DNA from: Defluviitaleaceae bacterium
Lineage (GTDB): Bacteria > Bacillota > Clostridia > Lachnospirales > UBA5962
Direction of reading: 5' to 3'
Assembly: GCA_009787355.1 (NCBI GenBank)
Contig: WRGD01000144.1
Coordinates: forward strand, 1-43,200
DNA length: 43,200 nt
Each line of letters begins with the position of its first letter. Position 1 is the stretch's first letter. The position numbers were made by a program, and so were the translations under genes. The notes under the pieces are model-generated. The model saw only the letters and a program-made list of their open reading frames with translations. It had not been told where the DNA came from and ran no database searches. This document shows, in pieces, positions 1-8,124 of this stretch.

Positions 1-1
1 T

Positions 2-76
2 CGTAATCGTCGTAAACGTTTTAATTTAAGAATGTCTCTCATTTGTGGCATTATTAATTTTGAAGCTCGTTTTTAG
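2..76 (+). CDS. C-terminal end of an unidentified gene, cut by the window edge
   Basis: The second frame is open from the window edge to a TAG at 74-76 and encodes about 24 residues, beginning RNRRKRFNLR and ending in a mixed hydrophobic tail. It is basic at its visible start. The piece is too short to assign to a family. It ends just before a strong GAGGAGG ribosome site at 82-88 that belongs to the next, decayed gene, so the two probably formed one rightward unit. It could be a chance open frame. Confidence 0.35.
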   Translation, partial: RNRRKRFNLRMSLICGIINFEARF

Positions 77-96
77 TTTCCGAGGAGGTCTAGTAT

Positions 97-361
97 ATAA
101 ACAAAACAGATAAGTTTAAAATATATAAAAATACCGAAGTATTAGAGTGTGTAAAGTATAAGTCAGTTGTAGACATTGCTATATTAGAAAATACAATGTA
201 TTTTATAGAAATGAAAGATGGGTATATTTACAAGGTAAACCTTGATAAAAGTTATTTAACATGGAGTTTAGAATTCTCTAAAGGAAGGTGTCATTTTTTT
301 TGATACAAAAGATGATGGTATATATTACATTGATTATAATTTTATTTTACAAAAATTATAA
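97..361 (+). pseudogene. Decayed small gene of unknown function (frameshifted, ATA in place of the start codon)
   Basis: A GGAGG site at 84-88 is followed, eight bases later, by ATA (97-99) instead of ATG. The frame then runs through codons that look genuinely protein-coding (IAILENTMYFIEMKDGYIYK and so on, alternating aromatic and hydrophobic residues as in a beta-propeller or WD-like blade). It hits a TGA at 301-303, directly after a run of eight T (294-301). Removing one T joins it to a second open stretch (DTKDDGIYYIDYNFILQKL) that ends at TAA 359-361. A damaged start plus a homopolymer frameshift is what a recent pseudogene looks like. A sequencing error in the T run could explain the frameshift but not the ATA. 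The family is not recognised. Confidence 0.55.
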
Positions 362-385
362 AAAGTCGAAATATATTCGACTTTT
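361..385. terminator. Bidirectional hairpin terminator
   Basis: The arms AAAAGTCGAA (361-370) and TTCGACTTTT (376-385) pair perfectly around a 5-base loop. The A-rich left arm and T-rich right arm make it usable from both strands. It sits between the decayed gene on the plus strand and the end of engB on the minus strand. Confidence 0.75.
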
Positions 386-392
386 GAAACTT

Positions 393-995
393 CTAACTTA
401 TATTACATCTATTAAGCATGGTGTCCCATAAATCTTCTATACCTTTTTTTTCTAGACTAGAAAATGTAATAATTTCTAAATCCAAGTTTTGATTATTTTC
501 GTTTTTTATAAGAAGTGAATTTTTTATTTGAGAGATATGCTTATTTATTTGGCTTCTTTTTATTTTGTCTAGTTTTGTTGCTACAATAACAACTTCATAA
601 TTATAATGTAATAGCCAATTATACATCATTTTATCATTTTCTGTTGGCAAATGTCTTATATCTAAGAGAAGGGCTATCATTTTTAGTTCGTTACGATTTT
701 CAAGATATTTTTCTATCATTTTGCCCCATTTTTCTATTTCTGATTTTGGAGCTTTTGCGTATCCGTAGCCGGGTAAGTCTACAAGATTTATAATTTCGTT
801 TACATTATAAAAATTAATAGTACGAGTTTTACCGGGATTTTGGCTAACTTTGGCTATTTTTTTTTTAAGTAATGTGTTTATTAAAGAGGATTTTCCAACG
901 TTTGAGCGTCCTACAAATGCTATTTCTGATAAATTATTTGTTGGATACTTGTCTTTTGAAACTGCAACGGTTAAATCTATTTTTTTAATTTCCAT
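393..995 (-). CDS. engB: Ribosome biogenesis GTPase EngB/YsxC
   Basis: This 200-residue TRAFAC GTPase of the EngB (YihA/YsxC) family is needed for late assembly of the large ribosomal subunit. All G motifs are visible: P-loop GRSNVGKSS at residues 29-37, the TRT switch I stretch near 57-60, DLPGYGYA at 73-80 (G3), TKLD at 140-143 (G4) and an FSS G5 near 176-179. The length is normal for the family. The start is ATG with an AAAGGA ribosome site upstream. In many Firmicutes it follows lon, but here it stands alone, preceded by the WG-repeat gene and ending at the shared terminator at 361-385. Identification is secure. Confidence 0.97.
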   Translation of the reverse strand: MEIKKIDLTVAVSKDKYPTNNLSEIAFVGRSNVGKSSLINTLLKKKIAKVSQNPGKTRTINFYNVNEIINLVDLPGYGYAKAPKSEIEKWGKMIEKYLENRNELKMIALLLDIRHLPTENDKMMYNWLLHYNYEVVIVATKLDKIKRSQINKHISQIKNSLLIKNENNQNLDLEIITFSSLEKKGIEDLWDTMLNRCNIS

Positions 996-1101
996 TTATT
1001 TAAATTGTTCCTTTAGTTTTTGATTATATACTAACAAACGAAAATATCTTTTAATTAGGTCAAAAGCGAATTTCTTTTTGCTCTTTAATATAATTAAATA
1101 A

Positions 1102-1127
1102 AAAATAGGGAGATTTCCCCCTATTTT
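1102..1127 (-). terminator. Terminator overlapping the stop codon of the WG-repeat gene
   Basis: The arms AAAATAGGG (1102-1110) and CCCTATTTT (1119-1127) form a 9-bp stem with an 8-base loop. The stop codon of the minus-strand gene (1126-1128) lies inside the stem. On the minus strand the hairpin is followed by TTTATTTAATT. Confidence 0.7.
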
Positions 1128-2079
1128 AAGTAAATTTTTCGAAGCCAGATTTGAAAATTGGCAGTAAATTTACATAATTGAACGGAGTTTCACTCACAAT
1201 GCCATTTTCTACAGAGTAAATATTTTTATTTTTCTTTACAATTCTATGTTGTTGTTCTCCGAAAATAAATAGTATAGAATTTTCAAAACTTTTGTTAAAT
1301 TTTGAAGAACCTAAAAATTTACCTTCTATAGTATGTTTGTAATATTTTCCTTTATTTTTTTCTGAATATGTTAAAAATCCATCAAAAGTTTTATTATCTA
1401 ATTTATTAACTCTTTCAATATACTCCCAATCGAAATCTAAAATAATTTCATTTTTTTTGTTTATAACACCTAGGTATTTATTTTTTTTCTTTATAATAAA
1501 TGTATCATTTTCTACATAATGATTACCATCGTAATATTCTATAGGTATTATAATTTCACCTATCGTGTTTATATAACCACATACGTCTTCATCACTTAAT
1601 TTCCAATTGTATAAATGCCATTCTTTTTTATCTTTTAATACATTGCCGGGATTAAACGGACTTCTTGCACCTTCTATATTTTCACAACCTAAACGAACAA
1701 GTGCATAACCATTATAAAATGGAGCAGAAAAATCATAGGTAGGGGCTATAACAATATCTCCTGTGTCTATATTACAATAACCCCATTTTCCTTCCATTTC
1801 TATTTGTATAAGCCTATTGTTGCAATTTTTATTAAAATTATTAAACCAAAAAGGGGGAAGATAGGTTCTATCATTTTTTTCTACTTTTGTCTTTTCAAAA
1901 AGTTGCTCAGATGTTTCGCATTTAAATAATTCTTTTAAATAGTCATTTATTTGAAAATTGTTTATAAAGTTATATTGGTAATCTATATGTTCATGTATTT
2001 TGATTAGAGCTTTGGAACCGAAAACGAAACCTAAGCTAAATTCATTTTTATCGGTATTGTGAAATCTGGCATATTTCAT
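1126..2079 (-). CDS. WG-repeat (KWG-like) protein
   Basis: This 317-residue protein has no signal peptide or membrane segment, so it is probably cytoplasmic. It contains WG-type beta repeats: GKWGYCNIDTGDIVIAPTYD near residues 97-116, CGYINTIGEIIIPIEYYD near 166-183, and a third around KYLGVINKKNEIILDFDWEY near 201-220. These have the usual pattern of a G-[WYL]-[GI] strand, a short turn and an I-[IV]-P strand. WG-repeat proteins are common and often multicopy in Clostridia and Bacteroidetes, and no biochemical role is established. The start is ATG with an AAAAGGAGG site 7 bases upstream. The gene lies 100 bases downstream of the NlpC/P60 gene on the same strand and may share its transcript or use its own A/T-rich promoter. 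Confidence 0.8.
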   Translation of the reverse strand: MKYARFHNTDKNEFSLGFVFGSKALIKIHEHIDYQYNFINNFQINDYLKELFKCETSEQLFEKTKVEKNDRTYLPPFWFNNFNKNCNNRLIQIEMEGKWGYCNIDTGDIVIAPTYDFSAPFYNGYALVRLGCENIEGARSPFNPGNVLKDKKEWHLYNWKLSDEDVCGYINTIGEIIIPIEYYDGNHYVENDTFIIKKKNKYLGVINKKNEIILDFDWEYIERVNKLDNKTFDGFLTYSEKNKGKYYKHTIEGKFLGSSKFNKSFENSILFIFGEQQHRIVKKNKNIYSVENGIVSETPFNYVNLLPIFKSGFEKFT

Positions 2080-2179
2080 AATGACCTCCTTTTATTTAAA
2101 GTAAAAAGTTCTTTTATTCTTATATTTTTGACATATATAAAAAATATCATACCATACCATTTTTTATAAGTAAATAGTA

Positions 2180-2977
2180 TTAATTAAAAATCGTGCCAAA
2201 TCCCAAAAGTTCCCATTCTAGATTTTTATCATTTAAAGAATTTATATAAACACCATCATTTTTATCAGAAGAATGTATAAATAAATCATTTTCGATATAT
2301 AAGCCTATATGATTTTGGAAATATATTAAATCAGATTTTTTTAACACATTTTTTTCAATTTTTTTTATACCAAAACCTTTTTCAAATTTTGCATCTCTAT
2401 GAATTATAATTTTATTTAGAAAATAAGACATAAATGTAAGACCAGAGCAATCTATTCCTAAATGTGTTTTACCGCCCCATTTGTAGCCCGTTTTGAAATA
2501 GGAATACGCAGTATTCCAAATATTATCTCGTATTTTTTCTTCTGTATATTTTTTATCTTTGTAATATTTTTGTCCAAAATATGGTTTTTTATATTCTTTC
2601 AAAAAATTTTTTCTTACATAACCATATTTATTTAGTAAATTTACTTTTAAGCATCTTTCAGTTTCTTCTATACTATTACCAACATATGCCCCTTTTGTTA
2701 ATGTTAAAAAAATCTTTTCTTGTAGTTTATCTTTTAACAATACATCTGAAAAAGAAGAATTTATAATATATTTTGGAAATGACTCTGGTTTTTCTAATAT
2801 TTTTACATATTCTTTTTTTATGTATCCATAGTAATTGTAAAAAGTTTTTACTTTATAGTGCTTTAGGTATTCTTCTATTATTTCTAGTGGCCAACCGAAT
2901 AATACTTCATCTATAATTTCAATATCTTTTGTATTTGGTGTTAAATTAGCAATTGGTACTATTACAACACTATTCAT
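2180..2977 (-). CDS. NlpC/P60 cysteine peptidase, YkfC-like (gamma-D-glutamyl-diamino acid endopeptidase)
   Basis: This 265-residue protein has SH3-like beta segments in the first ~130 residues and an NlpC/P60 domain from about 150 on. The catalytic Cys is C177 in GIDCSGL, with His H223 in NHIGLYI and a further H235 in FIHSS. There is no signal peptide or membrane segment. That fits cytoplasmic YkfC-type enzymes, which trim imported muropeptides, rather than secreted wall hydrolases. The frame could be extended to a TTG at 3004, but the ATG at 2977 has an AAAAGGAGA site directly upstream and is preferred. It overlaps the end of ldcA by 8 bases, so translation is probably coupled. In Bacillus subtilis ykfA (an LD-carboxypeptidase relative) and ykfC are also neighbours. 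Confidence 0.85.
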   Translation of the reverse strand: MNSVVIVPIANLTPNTKDIEIIDEVLFGWPLEIIEEYLKHYKVKTFYNYYGYIKKEYVKILEKPESFPKYIINSSFSDVLLKDKLQEKIFLTLTKGAYVGNSIEETERCLKVNLLNKYGYVRKNFLKEYKKPYFGQKYYKDKKYTEEKIRDNIWNTAYSYFKTGYKWGGKTHLGIDCSGLTFMSYFLNKIIIHRDAKFEKGFGIKKIEKNVLKKSDLIYFQNHIGLYIENDLFIHSSDKNDGVYINSLNDKNLEWELLGFGTIFN

Positions 2978-3857
2978 GATTCTCCTTTTTTTTATTTGTA
3001 ACAATTGTTCCTAATGGCAAAGTTATGTTTGGTAGTTTATGACCTGCTGGTATATTATATATACACGGTATCTTCATTTTTTCTAATATATTTTTAAATA
3101 TATCTAAAACTTTTATATTTTGTTCATTTTCTGTAGAAAAATGACCTAGCATAACAGCAGATACATTTTCGAATTTTTTTGCAAGTTTTAGATGATTTAA
3201 CATTCTATCTATTTTGTACCTTGATTCTCTTACTTCTTCCAAAAAAAGAACACAACCATTTGTATTAATTTCATACGGTGTACCTAAAGTAGAGATTATT
3301 GTAGATAAATTTCCACCTATTAATTTTCCTTCAAAATCTCCTTTTATTAAAACTTTTGCGTTTATGTCATCAAAAAAATTTTGAGTTTTTCCTGTTAAGG
3401 TATTAAAAATATATTTGTATGTTTTTTTATCTAGTTTATTATTTAAAAGTTCTACTGCTATCATAGGTCCATGATATGTAATAATACCTGCTATTTGGTT
3501 AATACTAATGTGTAGTGCTGTAACATCGCTATAGCCTATAAAGATTTTTGGGTTCTGTTTTATTATATCAAAGTCAATTTTTTCTAATATTCTTATAGAG
3601 CCATATCCACCACGTATACACATTATAGCAGATATATCTTTATTTTTAAACATATAGTTAATATCTTCTGCACGTTCTTCATCTGTACCCGCTAGATATT
3701 CATTATTTTTAGATATATTTTTTCCAAAATAAGGTTCAAAACCGATTGTTTCTATAGTTTTTTTACAGTATTTTAATATTTTTGTATCTGGTATAGGTCC
3801 AGATGGTGCTACTATACCTATTGTATCACCTTTTTTTAAAGGTTTTGGATGTATCAT
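2970..3857 (-). CDS. ldcA: Murein tetrapeptide LD-carboxypeptidase family (S66)
   Basis: This 295-residue S66 peptidase is of the LdcA/MccF/YkfA family, which removes the terminal D-alanine from L,D-linked tetrapeptides during cell-wall recycling. The N-terminal VAPSGP motif is at residues 16-21. The catalytic Ser is S110 in IGYSDVTALH, the acid is at E207/E208 in FLEEVRESRYKIDRM and His is H273 in AGHKLPNITLPLG, which together make the family's Ser-Glu-His triad. The start is ATG with a GGGGAGG site 5 bases upstream. It is the first gene of a two-gene unit with the NlpC/P60 enzyme. Some members of this family instead hydrolyse microcin-like acyl adenylates, but the NlpC/P60 partner favours peptidoglycan peptides. 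Confidence 0.9.
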   Translation of the reverse strand: MIHPKPLKKGDTIGIVAPSGPIPDTKILKYCKKTIETIGFEPYFGKNISKNNEYLAGTDEERAEDINYMFKNKDISAIMCIRGGYGSIRILEKIDFDIIKQNPKIFIGYSDVTALHISINQIAGIITYHGPMIAVELLNNKLDKKTYKYIFNTLTGKTQNFFDDINAKVLIKGDFEGKLIGGNLSTIISTLGTPYEINTNGCVLFLEEVRESRYKIDRMLNHLKLAKKFENVSAVMLGHFSTENEQNIKVLDIFKNILEKMKIPCIYNIPAGHKLPNITLPLGTIVTNKKKENHE

Positions 3858-3953
3858 AGAGCCTCCCCACTCGTGATTTATTTGAATAAGTATTATTATA
3901 CACTATATAATTATTTTAGGAAAATGTGAATATTAAATTTGGTATCATTTTAT

Positions 3954-3981
3954 TTGAAAAAATTCTAACTTATGATATAAT
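3954..3981 (+). promoter_or_regulatory. Sigma-A-type promoter of the carD gene
   Basis: TTGAAA (3954-3959) and TATAAT (3976-3981) are separated by 16 bases. They lie about 45 bases before the start of the CarD-family gene, in the divergent gap shared with ldcA. Confidence 0.6.
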
Positions 3982-4025
3982 AAAACAAATTACTAGTTTT
4001 TGAATAAATGGAAAGGGAGATATAA

Positions 4026-4526
4026 TTGTACTCTGTTGGCGATAAAATAGTTTATCCAATGCACGGCGCTGGTATTATTTTAGATTTAGAAGAAAAACAA
4101 ATAGATGGAGAAAGTTCGGTATATTATATATTAAATATACCTGTTGGTAATTTAAAAATTACTATATCTAGTAAGAAAGCCTCTAATTTAAATATTAGAT
4201 ATGCAAATAAAAAAGAAGAAGTTTTAAATATATTTAACAATTTCAAGCAAATTCCAGTAAATATACCAGATAATTGGACGAAAAGATATGAGTATAATTT
4301 AGAGAAAGTAAAATCTGGATGTTTGTATAATGTTTTAGAAGTCTATTTAAGCTCGTATTTACGAGAAAGGGAAAAAAGTTTATCTGGAATAGAAAAAAAA
4401 TTACTATTTACAGTAAAGCAAGTTATAATAAGCGAGCTTATAGTTTCTCATAATATCGATAAGTCAAACGCTGAAAATATTTTAAAAGAGCTTACAAATA
4501 GATTTGTCAGCCATGTTGAAAAGTAA
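4026..4526 (+). CDS. CarD/CdnL-family RNA polymerase-binding transcription regulator
   Basis: This 166-residue protein has an N-terminal CarD/TRCF-type RNA polymerase interaction domain. Residues 1-60 (YSVGDKIVYPMHGAGII onwards) carry the conserved GD-x-V-x-Y-P-x-H-G-x-G signature. Residues ~85-166 form an all-helical C-terminal domain. Such proteins bind the beta subunit of RNA polymerase and stabilise open complexes, mostly at rRNA and housekeeping promoters. Translation starts at TTG 4026 with an AAAGGGAG site six bases upstream, and no ATG fits. It is monocistronic: its own promoter lies upstream and a terminator follows at 4618. Confidence 0.88.
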   Translation: MYSVGDKIVYPMHGAGIILDLEEKQIDGESSVYYILNIPVGNLKITISSKKASNLNIRYANKKEEVLNIFNNFKQIPVNIPDNWTKRYEYNLEKVKSGCLYNVLEVYLSSYLREREKSLSGIEKKLLFTVKQVIISELIVSHNIDKSNAENILKELTNRFVSHVEK

Positions 4527-4617
4527 TTTGTTTAAACAACTTAATTTATTAATTAAAAATGTTTAATTTTGAATTATGGTTTTCTCAAAAAAATTACCTA
4601 AATATTTATATATATAT

Positions 4618-4646
4618 AAAACCTGTGTAATATTTCACGGGTTTTT
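4618..4646 (+). terminator. Intrinsic terminator between carD and metA
   Basis: AAAACCTGTG (4618-4627) pairs with CACGGGTTTT (4636-4645), with one G-T wobble and a short A/T loop, followed by T residues. It ends 30 bases before metA. It could also act as a metA leader terminator, but I see no S-box or T-box core in the short gap. Confidence 0.7.
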
Positions 4647-4675
4647 ATTTATATTTTTTATGAAAGGAGGCTTTC

Positions 4676-5611
4676 GTGCCTGTTAATTTACCAGAAAACT
4701 TACCTGCTGTAAAGATATTAGAAGATGAAAATGTTTTTGTAATGACGGAAAAAAGGGCGAAATCTCAAGATATAAGACCATTAAAAATTTGTATTTTGAA
4801 TCTTATGCCAACAAAAATAGAAACAGAAACTCAACTTTTAAGATTACTATCGAATAGTCCTTTGCAAATTAATATAACATTATTACAAATGGAAAGCCAT
4901 GTGTCTAAAAATACATCTAAAGAACATTTAAGCAAATTTTATTTTAGCTTTAAAAATATAAAAAAAGAATTTTTTGATGGTCTTATAATAACAGGTGCTC
5001 CAGTGGAAACATTGGATTTTGAAAAGGTTACTTATTTTAAAGAATTATGTGAAATTATGGAATGGTCAAAGTCTAATGTTTTTAATACACTTCACATATG
5101 TTGGGGTGCTATGGCAGGGCTTTATTATCATTATAATATAGAAAAACATTTACTTGATAAAAAATTGTTTGGTGTTTTCGAACATAAAGTTAATATTGTA
5201 TCTAATGAGCTTATGCGTGGATTTGACCATAGTTTTTATGCTCCTCATTCACGAGGTACATACGTTTCTCATAGAGATATAGAAAAAGTAGGTCTTGATA
5301 TATTATCTTTTTCAAATGAAGCAGGTGTATATATTGCAGCTACTAAAAATAAAAGACAAGTTTTTATAACGGGTCATCCAGAATATGATTTATTGACATT
5401 AGATTATGAATATAAACGAGATATAGAAAAAGGATTAAATACAGATTTACCTATGAATTATTATAAAAATAATAATCCAGATAATATTCCATTAATGCTT
5501 TGGCGTTCTCATGCTTATTTGCTTTTTTCTAATTGGTTAAATTACTATGTTTATCAAGAAACATTTTATGATTTATCTAAACTTGAGTATAATCTTGATA
5601 AAAATTTTTGA
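4676..5611 (+). CDS. metA: Homoserine O-acetyltransferase (MetA family, acetyl-CoA type)
   Basis: This 311-residue MetA-family acyltransferase activates homoserine in methionine synthesis. The nucleophile C142 lies in [12 protein letters not shown], and the His/Glu pair H234/E236 in TGHPEYD. Residue 111 is Glu (GAPVET). The family literature links Glu111 to acetyl-CoA use (Bacillus type) and Gly111 to succinyl-CoA (Escherichia coli type), so acetyl-homoserine is the predicted product. The start is GTG with an AAAGGAGG site upstream. The serine dehydratase gene follows after 49 bases on the same strand and may be cotranscribed. The usual partner genes for sulfur incorporation (metY/metB) are not in this window. 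Confidence 0.95.
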   Translation: MPVNLPENLPAVKILEDENVFVMTEKRAKSQDIRPLKICILNLMPTKIETETQLLRLLSNSPLQINITLLQMESHVSKNTSKEHLSKFYFSFKNIKKEFFDGLIITGAPVETLDFEKVTYFKELCEIMEWSKSNVFNTLHICWGAMAGLYYHYNIEKHLLDKKLFGVFEHKVNIVSNELMRGFDHSFYAPHSRGTYVSHRDIEKVGLDILSFSNEAGVYIAATKNKRQVFITGHPEYDLLTLDYEYKRDIEKGLNTDLPMNYYKNNNPDNIPLMLWRSHAYLLFSNWLNYYVYQETFYDLSKLEYNLDKNF

Positions 5612-5660
5612 AAAAGTAGATAATAAAAAGTAAGAGATTATAGAGGGATGTATTAATTTT

Positions 5661-7049
5661 ATGAAAAATTTAAAATATAAAAGTATTTTTGATATAATAG
5701 GTCCAAAAATGATAGGACCATCTAGTTCTCATACAGCTGGTGTAGTAAGAATAGGTAACAAAGCAAGAGAACTTTTCGATAGTAAAACAGCGAATCCACC
5801 GACACAGGCAGATATATATTTGTATGGTTCTTTTGAAAAAACATACAAAGGTCATGCAACAGATGTTGCTTGTGTTGGTGGAATACTTGGTTTTGAACCA
5901 CACAATCCTAAAATATCAAATGCTTTTCATTATGCACAACAAGAAAAAATAAATATAAACATATTACCAACATCTCTCAAAATACCTATAGATATTATGG
6001 AAAATTTAGGGGAAAATAATCCACACCCAAATACAATAAAAATAGTATTAAAAAATGATTATTTTGTATTAGAAGTAATAGGTATTTCCATCGGTGGAGG
6101 TAATATAAAAATAATTAGTCCATATTTAGAAGTAGACGAATTTTCAAAAGAATATGCTGTAATTACAAGTATAGAAAATTTGCTATATCTTTCTGAAAAA
6201 ACAAATAAGACAATAGCTGAAATAACAATAGAAAATGAAGCTATAAATACTGGATATACAAAAGCCCAAATTATAAATACCATGAAAGAAAATTATAATA
6301 TTATGGAACTTGCAATACAAAAAGGTATAGAGGGTGTTAATAGTATATCTGGCAAAACAGGATATGGTGGAAAAATATTATATGATTATTTAAAAATCGG
6401 TAATTTTATAACAAGTGAAACTTTTGTAAAAGCTCTTTGTTATGCTATATCTACAAATGAAGTAAATGCCGCTATGGGAGTTATATGTGCTACTCCTACA
6501 GCTGGTTCTGCTGGTGTTATTCCTGCTGTATTATTTTCCATAAAAGATAAATTAAAAATGACAAAAGATGATTGTATAAATTTTCTTTTCAATTCTGCAG
6601 CTTTTGGGCTTTGTATTGCAAATAATGCTTATATATCTGGTGCTTCTGGTGGTTGTCAGGCCGAAATAGGTTCGGCTAGTGCAATGGCTGCGGCTTCTAC
6701 TGTTATAGCTTCTGGTGGAACAAATAATCAGGCTGCAAATGCATTTTCTTTTGCAATAAAAAATATGCTAGGATTGATATGCGATCCCGTCGCAGGGCTT
6801 GTAGAAATACCATGTATAACAAGAAATGCGGCAGGGGCTACAAATGCATTATGTGCAGCAGAAATGGCAATAGCAGGTATGAAAACAAGAATACCAGCAG
6901 ATGAAGTAATATTAGCAATGAAAAATGTAGGTGATAGAATGCACAAAGATTTTAAAGAAACGGGTCGTGGAGGGCTTGCAACTACAAAAACTGGTATGCA
7001 AATAGAAAAATATGTATTTGGCAGCAATGGACCTAATAGTTTAAAATAG
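5661..7049 (+). CDS. L-serine dehydratase, iron-sulfur dependent, single chain
   Basis: This 462-residue enzyme converts L-serine to pyruvate and ammonia using a 4Fe-4S cluster. It fuses the beta part (residues 1-~155: SIFDIIGPKMIGPSSSHTAG, ending in the GISIGGGNIKI strand) to the alpha part (~165-455: STNEVNAAMGVICATPTAGSAG and onwards). The cluster cysteines are C332 (GGCQAE), C374 (GLICDP) and C385 (EIPC). Their 42- and 11-residue spacing is the one I recall for structurally studied members. Separate Gram-positive beta subunits carry an ACT domain after the beta core. Here the beta core runs almost directly into the alpha part with only a short linker, so the ACT domain appears to be absent. 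The ribosome site AGAGGGA is rather far from the ATG. Confidence 0.95.
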   Translation: MKNLKYKSIFDIIGPKMIGPSSSHTAGVVRIGNKARELFDSKTANPPTQADIYLYGSFEKTYKGHATDVACVGGILGFEPHNPKISNAFHYAQQEKININILPTSLKIPIDIMENLGENNPHPNTIKIVLKNDYFVLEVIGISIGGGNIKIISPYLEVDEFSKEYAVITSIENLLYLSEKTNKTIAEITIENEAINTGYTKAQIINTMKENYNIMELAIQKGIEGVNSISGKTGYGGKILYDYLKIGNFITSETFVKALCYAISTNEVNAAMGVICATPTAGSAGVIPAVLFSIKDKLKMTKDDCINFLFNSAAFGLCIANNAYISGASGGCQAEIGSASAMAAASTVIASGGTNNQAANAFSFAIKNMLGLICDPVAGLVEIPCITRNAAGATNALCAAEMAIAGMKTRIPADEVILAMKNVGDRMHKDFKETGRGGLATTKTGMQIEKYVFGSNGPNSLK

Positions 7050-7054
7050 AACAG

Positions 7055-7087
7055 AAACCATGCAGAATAAATTGGTTTTTATTTTGT
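7055..7087 (+). terminator. Probable terminator of the serine dehydratase gene
   Basis: AAACCA (7055-7060) pairs with TGGTTT (7073-7078), followed by TTATTTTG. The stem is short, so confidence is moderate. Confidence 0.5.
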
Positions 7088-7176
7088 AGAAATTGGTTAG
7101 AAGCTTATTATGGTATTAATTACAATTAATTTCGTATATAGGCTTAAACATATTAAAAAACAAAAAGGGGATTATT

Positions 7177-7863
7177 ATGACCAAAAGAAATACTTTTATT
7201 TTATCAATTTTTGTATCATTTTTATTTTTTCTTACTGCTTGTGGTAGTGCACAATCCAGAACCACTACATCTAACACACAAGAAATTCCGACTGAAAACA
7301 CAAACTCAAATGGTCTAAAACGTGGTATTTGGGATGGTAACGTTTATACTAACGAATGGTTAGGCGTCCGTTTTTTTATGCCTGATAATTGGGTTATCGC
7401 AACAGATGAAGAAATAGCGGACTTGTTAGGTGTTGCATCTGATATTTTACCTGTTTTAGGTAAAGATATTCCAGCAGATTTTTGGGAAATTGCAGGTGTT
7501 ACAACTATGCACGATATGCTGGTATCAGAAGCTGAGACAGGTAATAGTGTCCAAATCATTTTTGAAAGATTAGTATTTCCAAATACTCAAATGACTGTAG
7601 AAGATTTAATGGAATCTATGATGGGATTTTTACAAGAAGTAGGTATAAATGCTTATATTAATCCTGGTACAACACAAATAGGTGGTTACAATTGGCATTC
7701 CCTTAATACAGAATTGGATGTTTCTGGTACTATTATTTATGGACGTCAATTCTATAGCATAAGAGATAACTTTGCTAGAACGATTGTTATAACTTACAGC
7801 AATGATGCCCAGTTAGAAGATTTTCTATCAATGTTTGCTGATTCTAATTCTCCTATAACGTAA
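7177..7863 (+). CDS. Predicted lipoprotein of unknown function
   Basis: This 228-residue protein has a basic start (MTKR), a hydrophobic stretch and a lipobox LTAC with C22 as the probable lipidated cysteine, so it should be anchored to the outer face of the membrane. A Ser/Thr/Asn-rich linker (residues 23-45) leads to a folded domain beginning GIWDGNVYTNEWLGVRFFMP. This kind of opening recurs in clostridial lipoproteins and DUF-type exported proteins, but no enzymatic motif is visible. The start is ATG with an AAAGGGG site. It is monocistronic, bounded by a weak terminator upstream and tandem hairpins downstream. Confidence 0.8.
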   Translation: MTKRNTFILSIFVSFLFFLTACGSAQSRTTTSNTQEIPTENTNSNGLKRGIWDGNVYTNEWLGVRFFMPDNWVIATDEEIADLLGVASDILPVLGKDIPADFWEIAGVTTMHDMLVSEAETGNSVQIIFERLVFPNTQMTVEDLMESMMGFLQEVGINAYINPGTTQIGGYNWHSLNTELDVSGTIIYGRQFYSIRDNFARTIVITYSNDAQLEDFLSMFADSNSPIT

Positions 7864-7899
7864 CTTATAAAAGAAAAAGAATAAGTTATTATTTTTTTA
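7862..7899 (+). terminator. First of two tandem terminators after the lipoprotein gene
   Basis: AACTTAT (7862-7868) pairs with ATAAGTT, followed by ATTATTTTTTT. The stem overlaps the stop codon region of the gene. Confidence 0.6.
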
Positions 7900-7910
7900 A
7901 ATTAAAAAAT

Positions 7911-7954
7911 AATCCCTTTCATGCCCAATTTAACTTTTAGGTATGAAAGGGATT
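7911..7954 (+). terminator. Second tandem terminator, long stem
   Basis: AATCCCTTTCATGCC (7911-7925) pairs with GGTATGAAAGGGATT (7940-7954), with one wobble pair, and is followed by TATATTT. It is the strongest hairpin behind the lipoprotein gene. Confidence 0.75.
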
Positions 7955-8124
7955 TATATTTCTACCATTTAAATCAGAGCACCAATATGCTATTAATAGT
8001 CCATTAATTTATATAGATTTAGAATAGAAGGCAAGCAATTCATATAAATATAATACCTCTAAGAGATGACCAAGTATTAGTAAATGTTAGGGATTATGCT
8101 GCAACTTATCCTAAGGGCTCTTTT

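Noticed and set aside
4527-4675. Methionine-type riboswitch (SAM or T-box) before metA
   Set aside because: The gap is under 150 bases, already holds the carD terminator, and shows no S-box or T-box core sequence.
8023-8124. Short open stretch reading IPLRDDQVLVNVRDYAATYPKG on the plus strand between the lipoprotein gene terminators and the DtxR/MntR-type gene
   Set aside because: It looks coding-like and may be a gene remnant, but it has no start codon or ribosome site, is preceded by a stop, and runs into the reverse of the regulator gene; I could not name a family.
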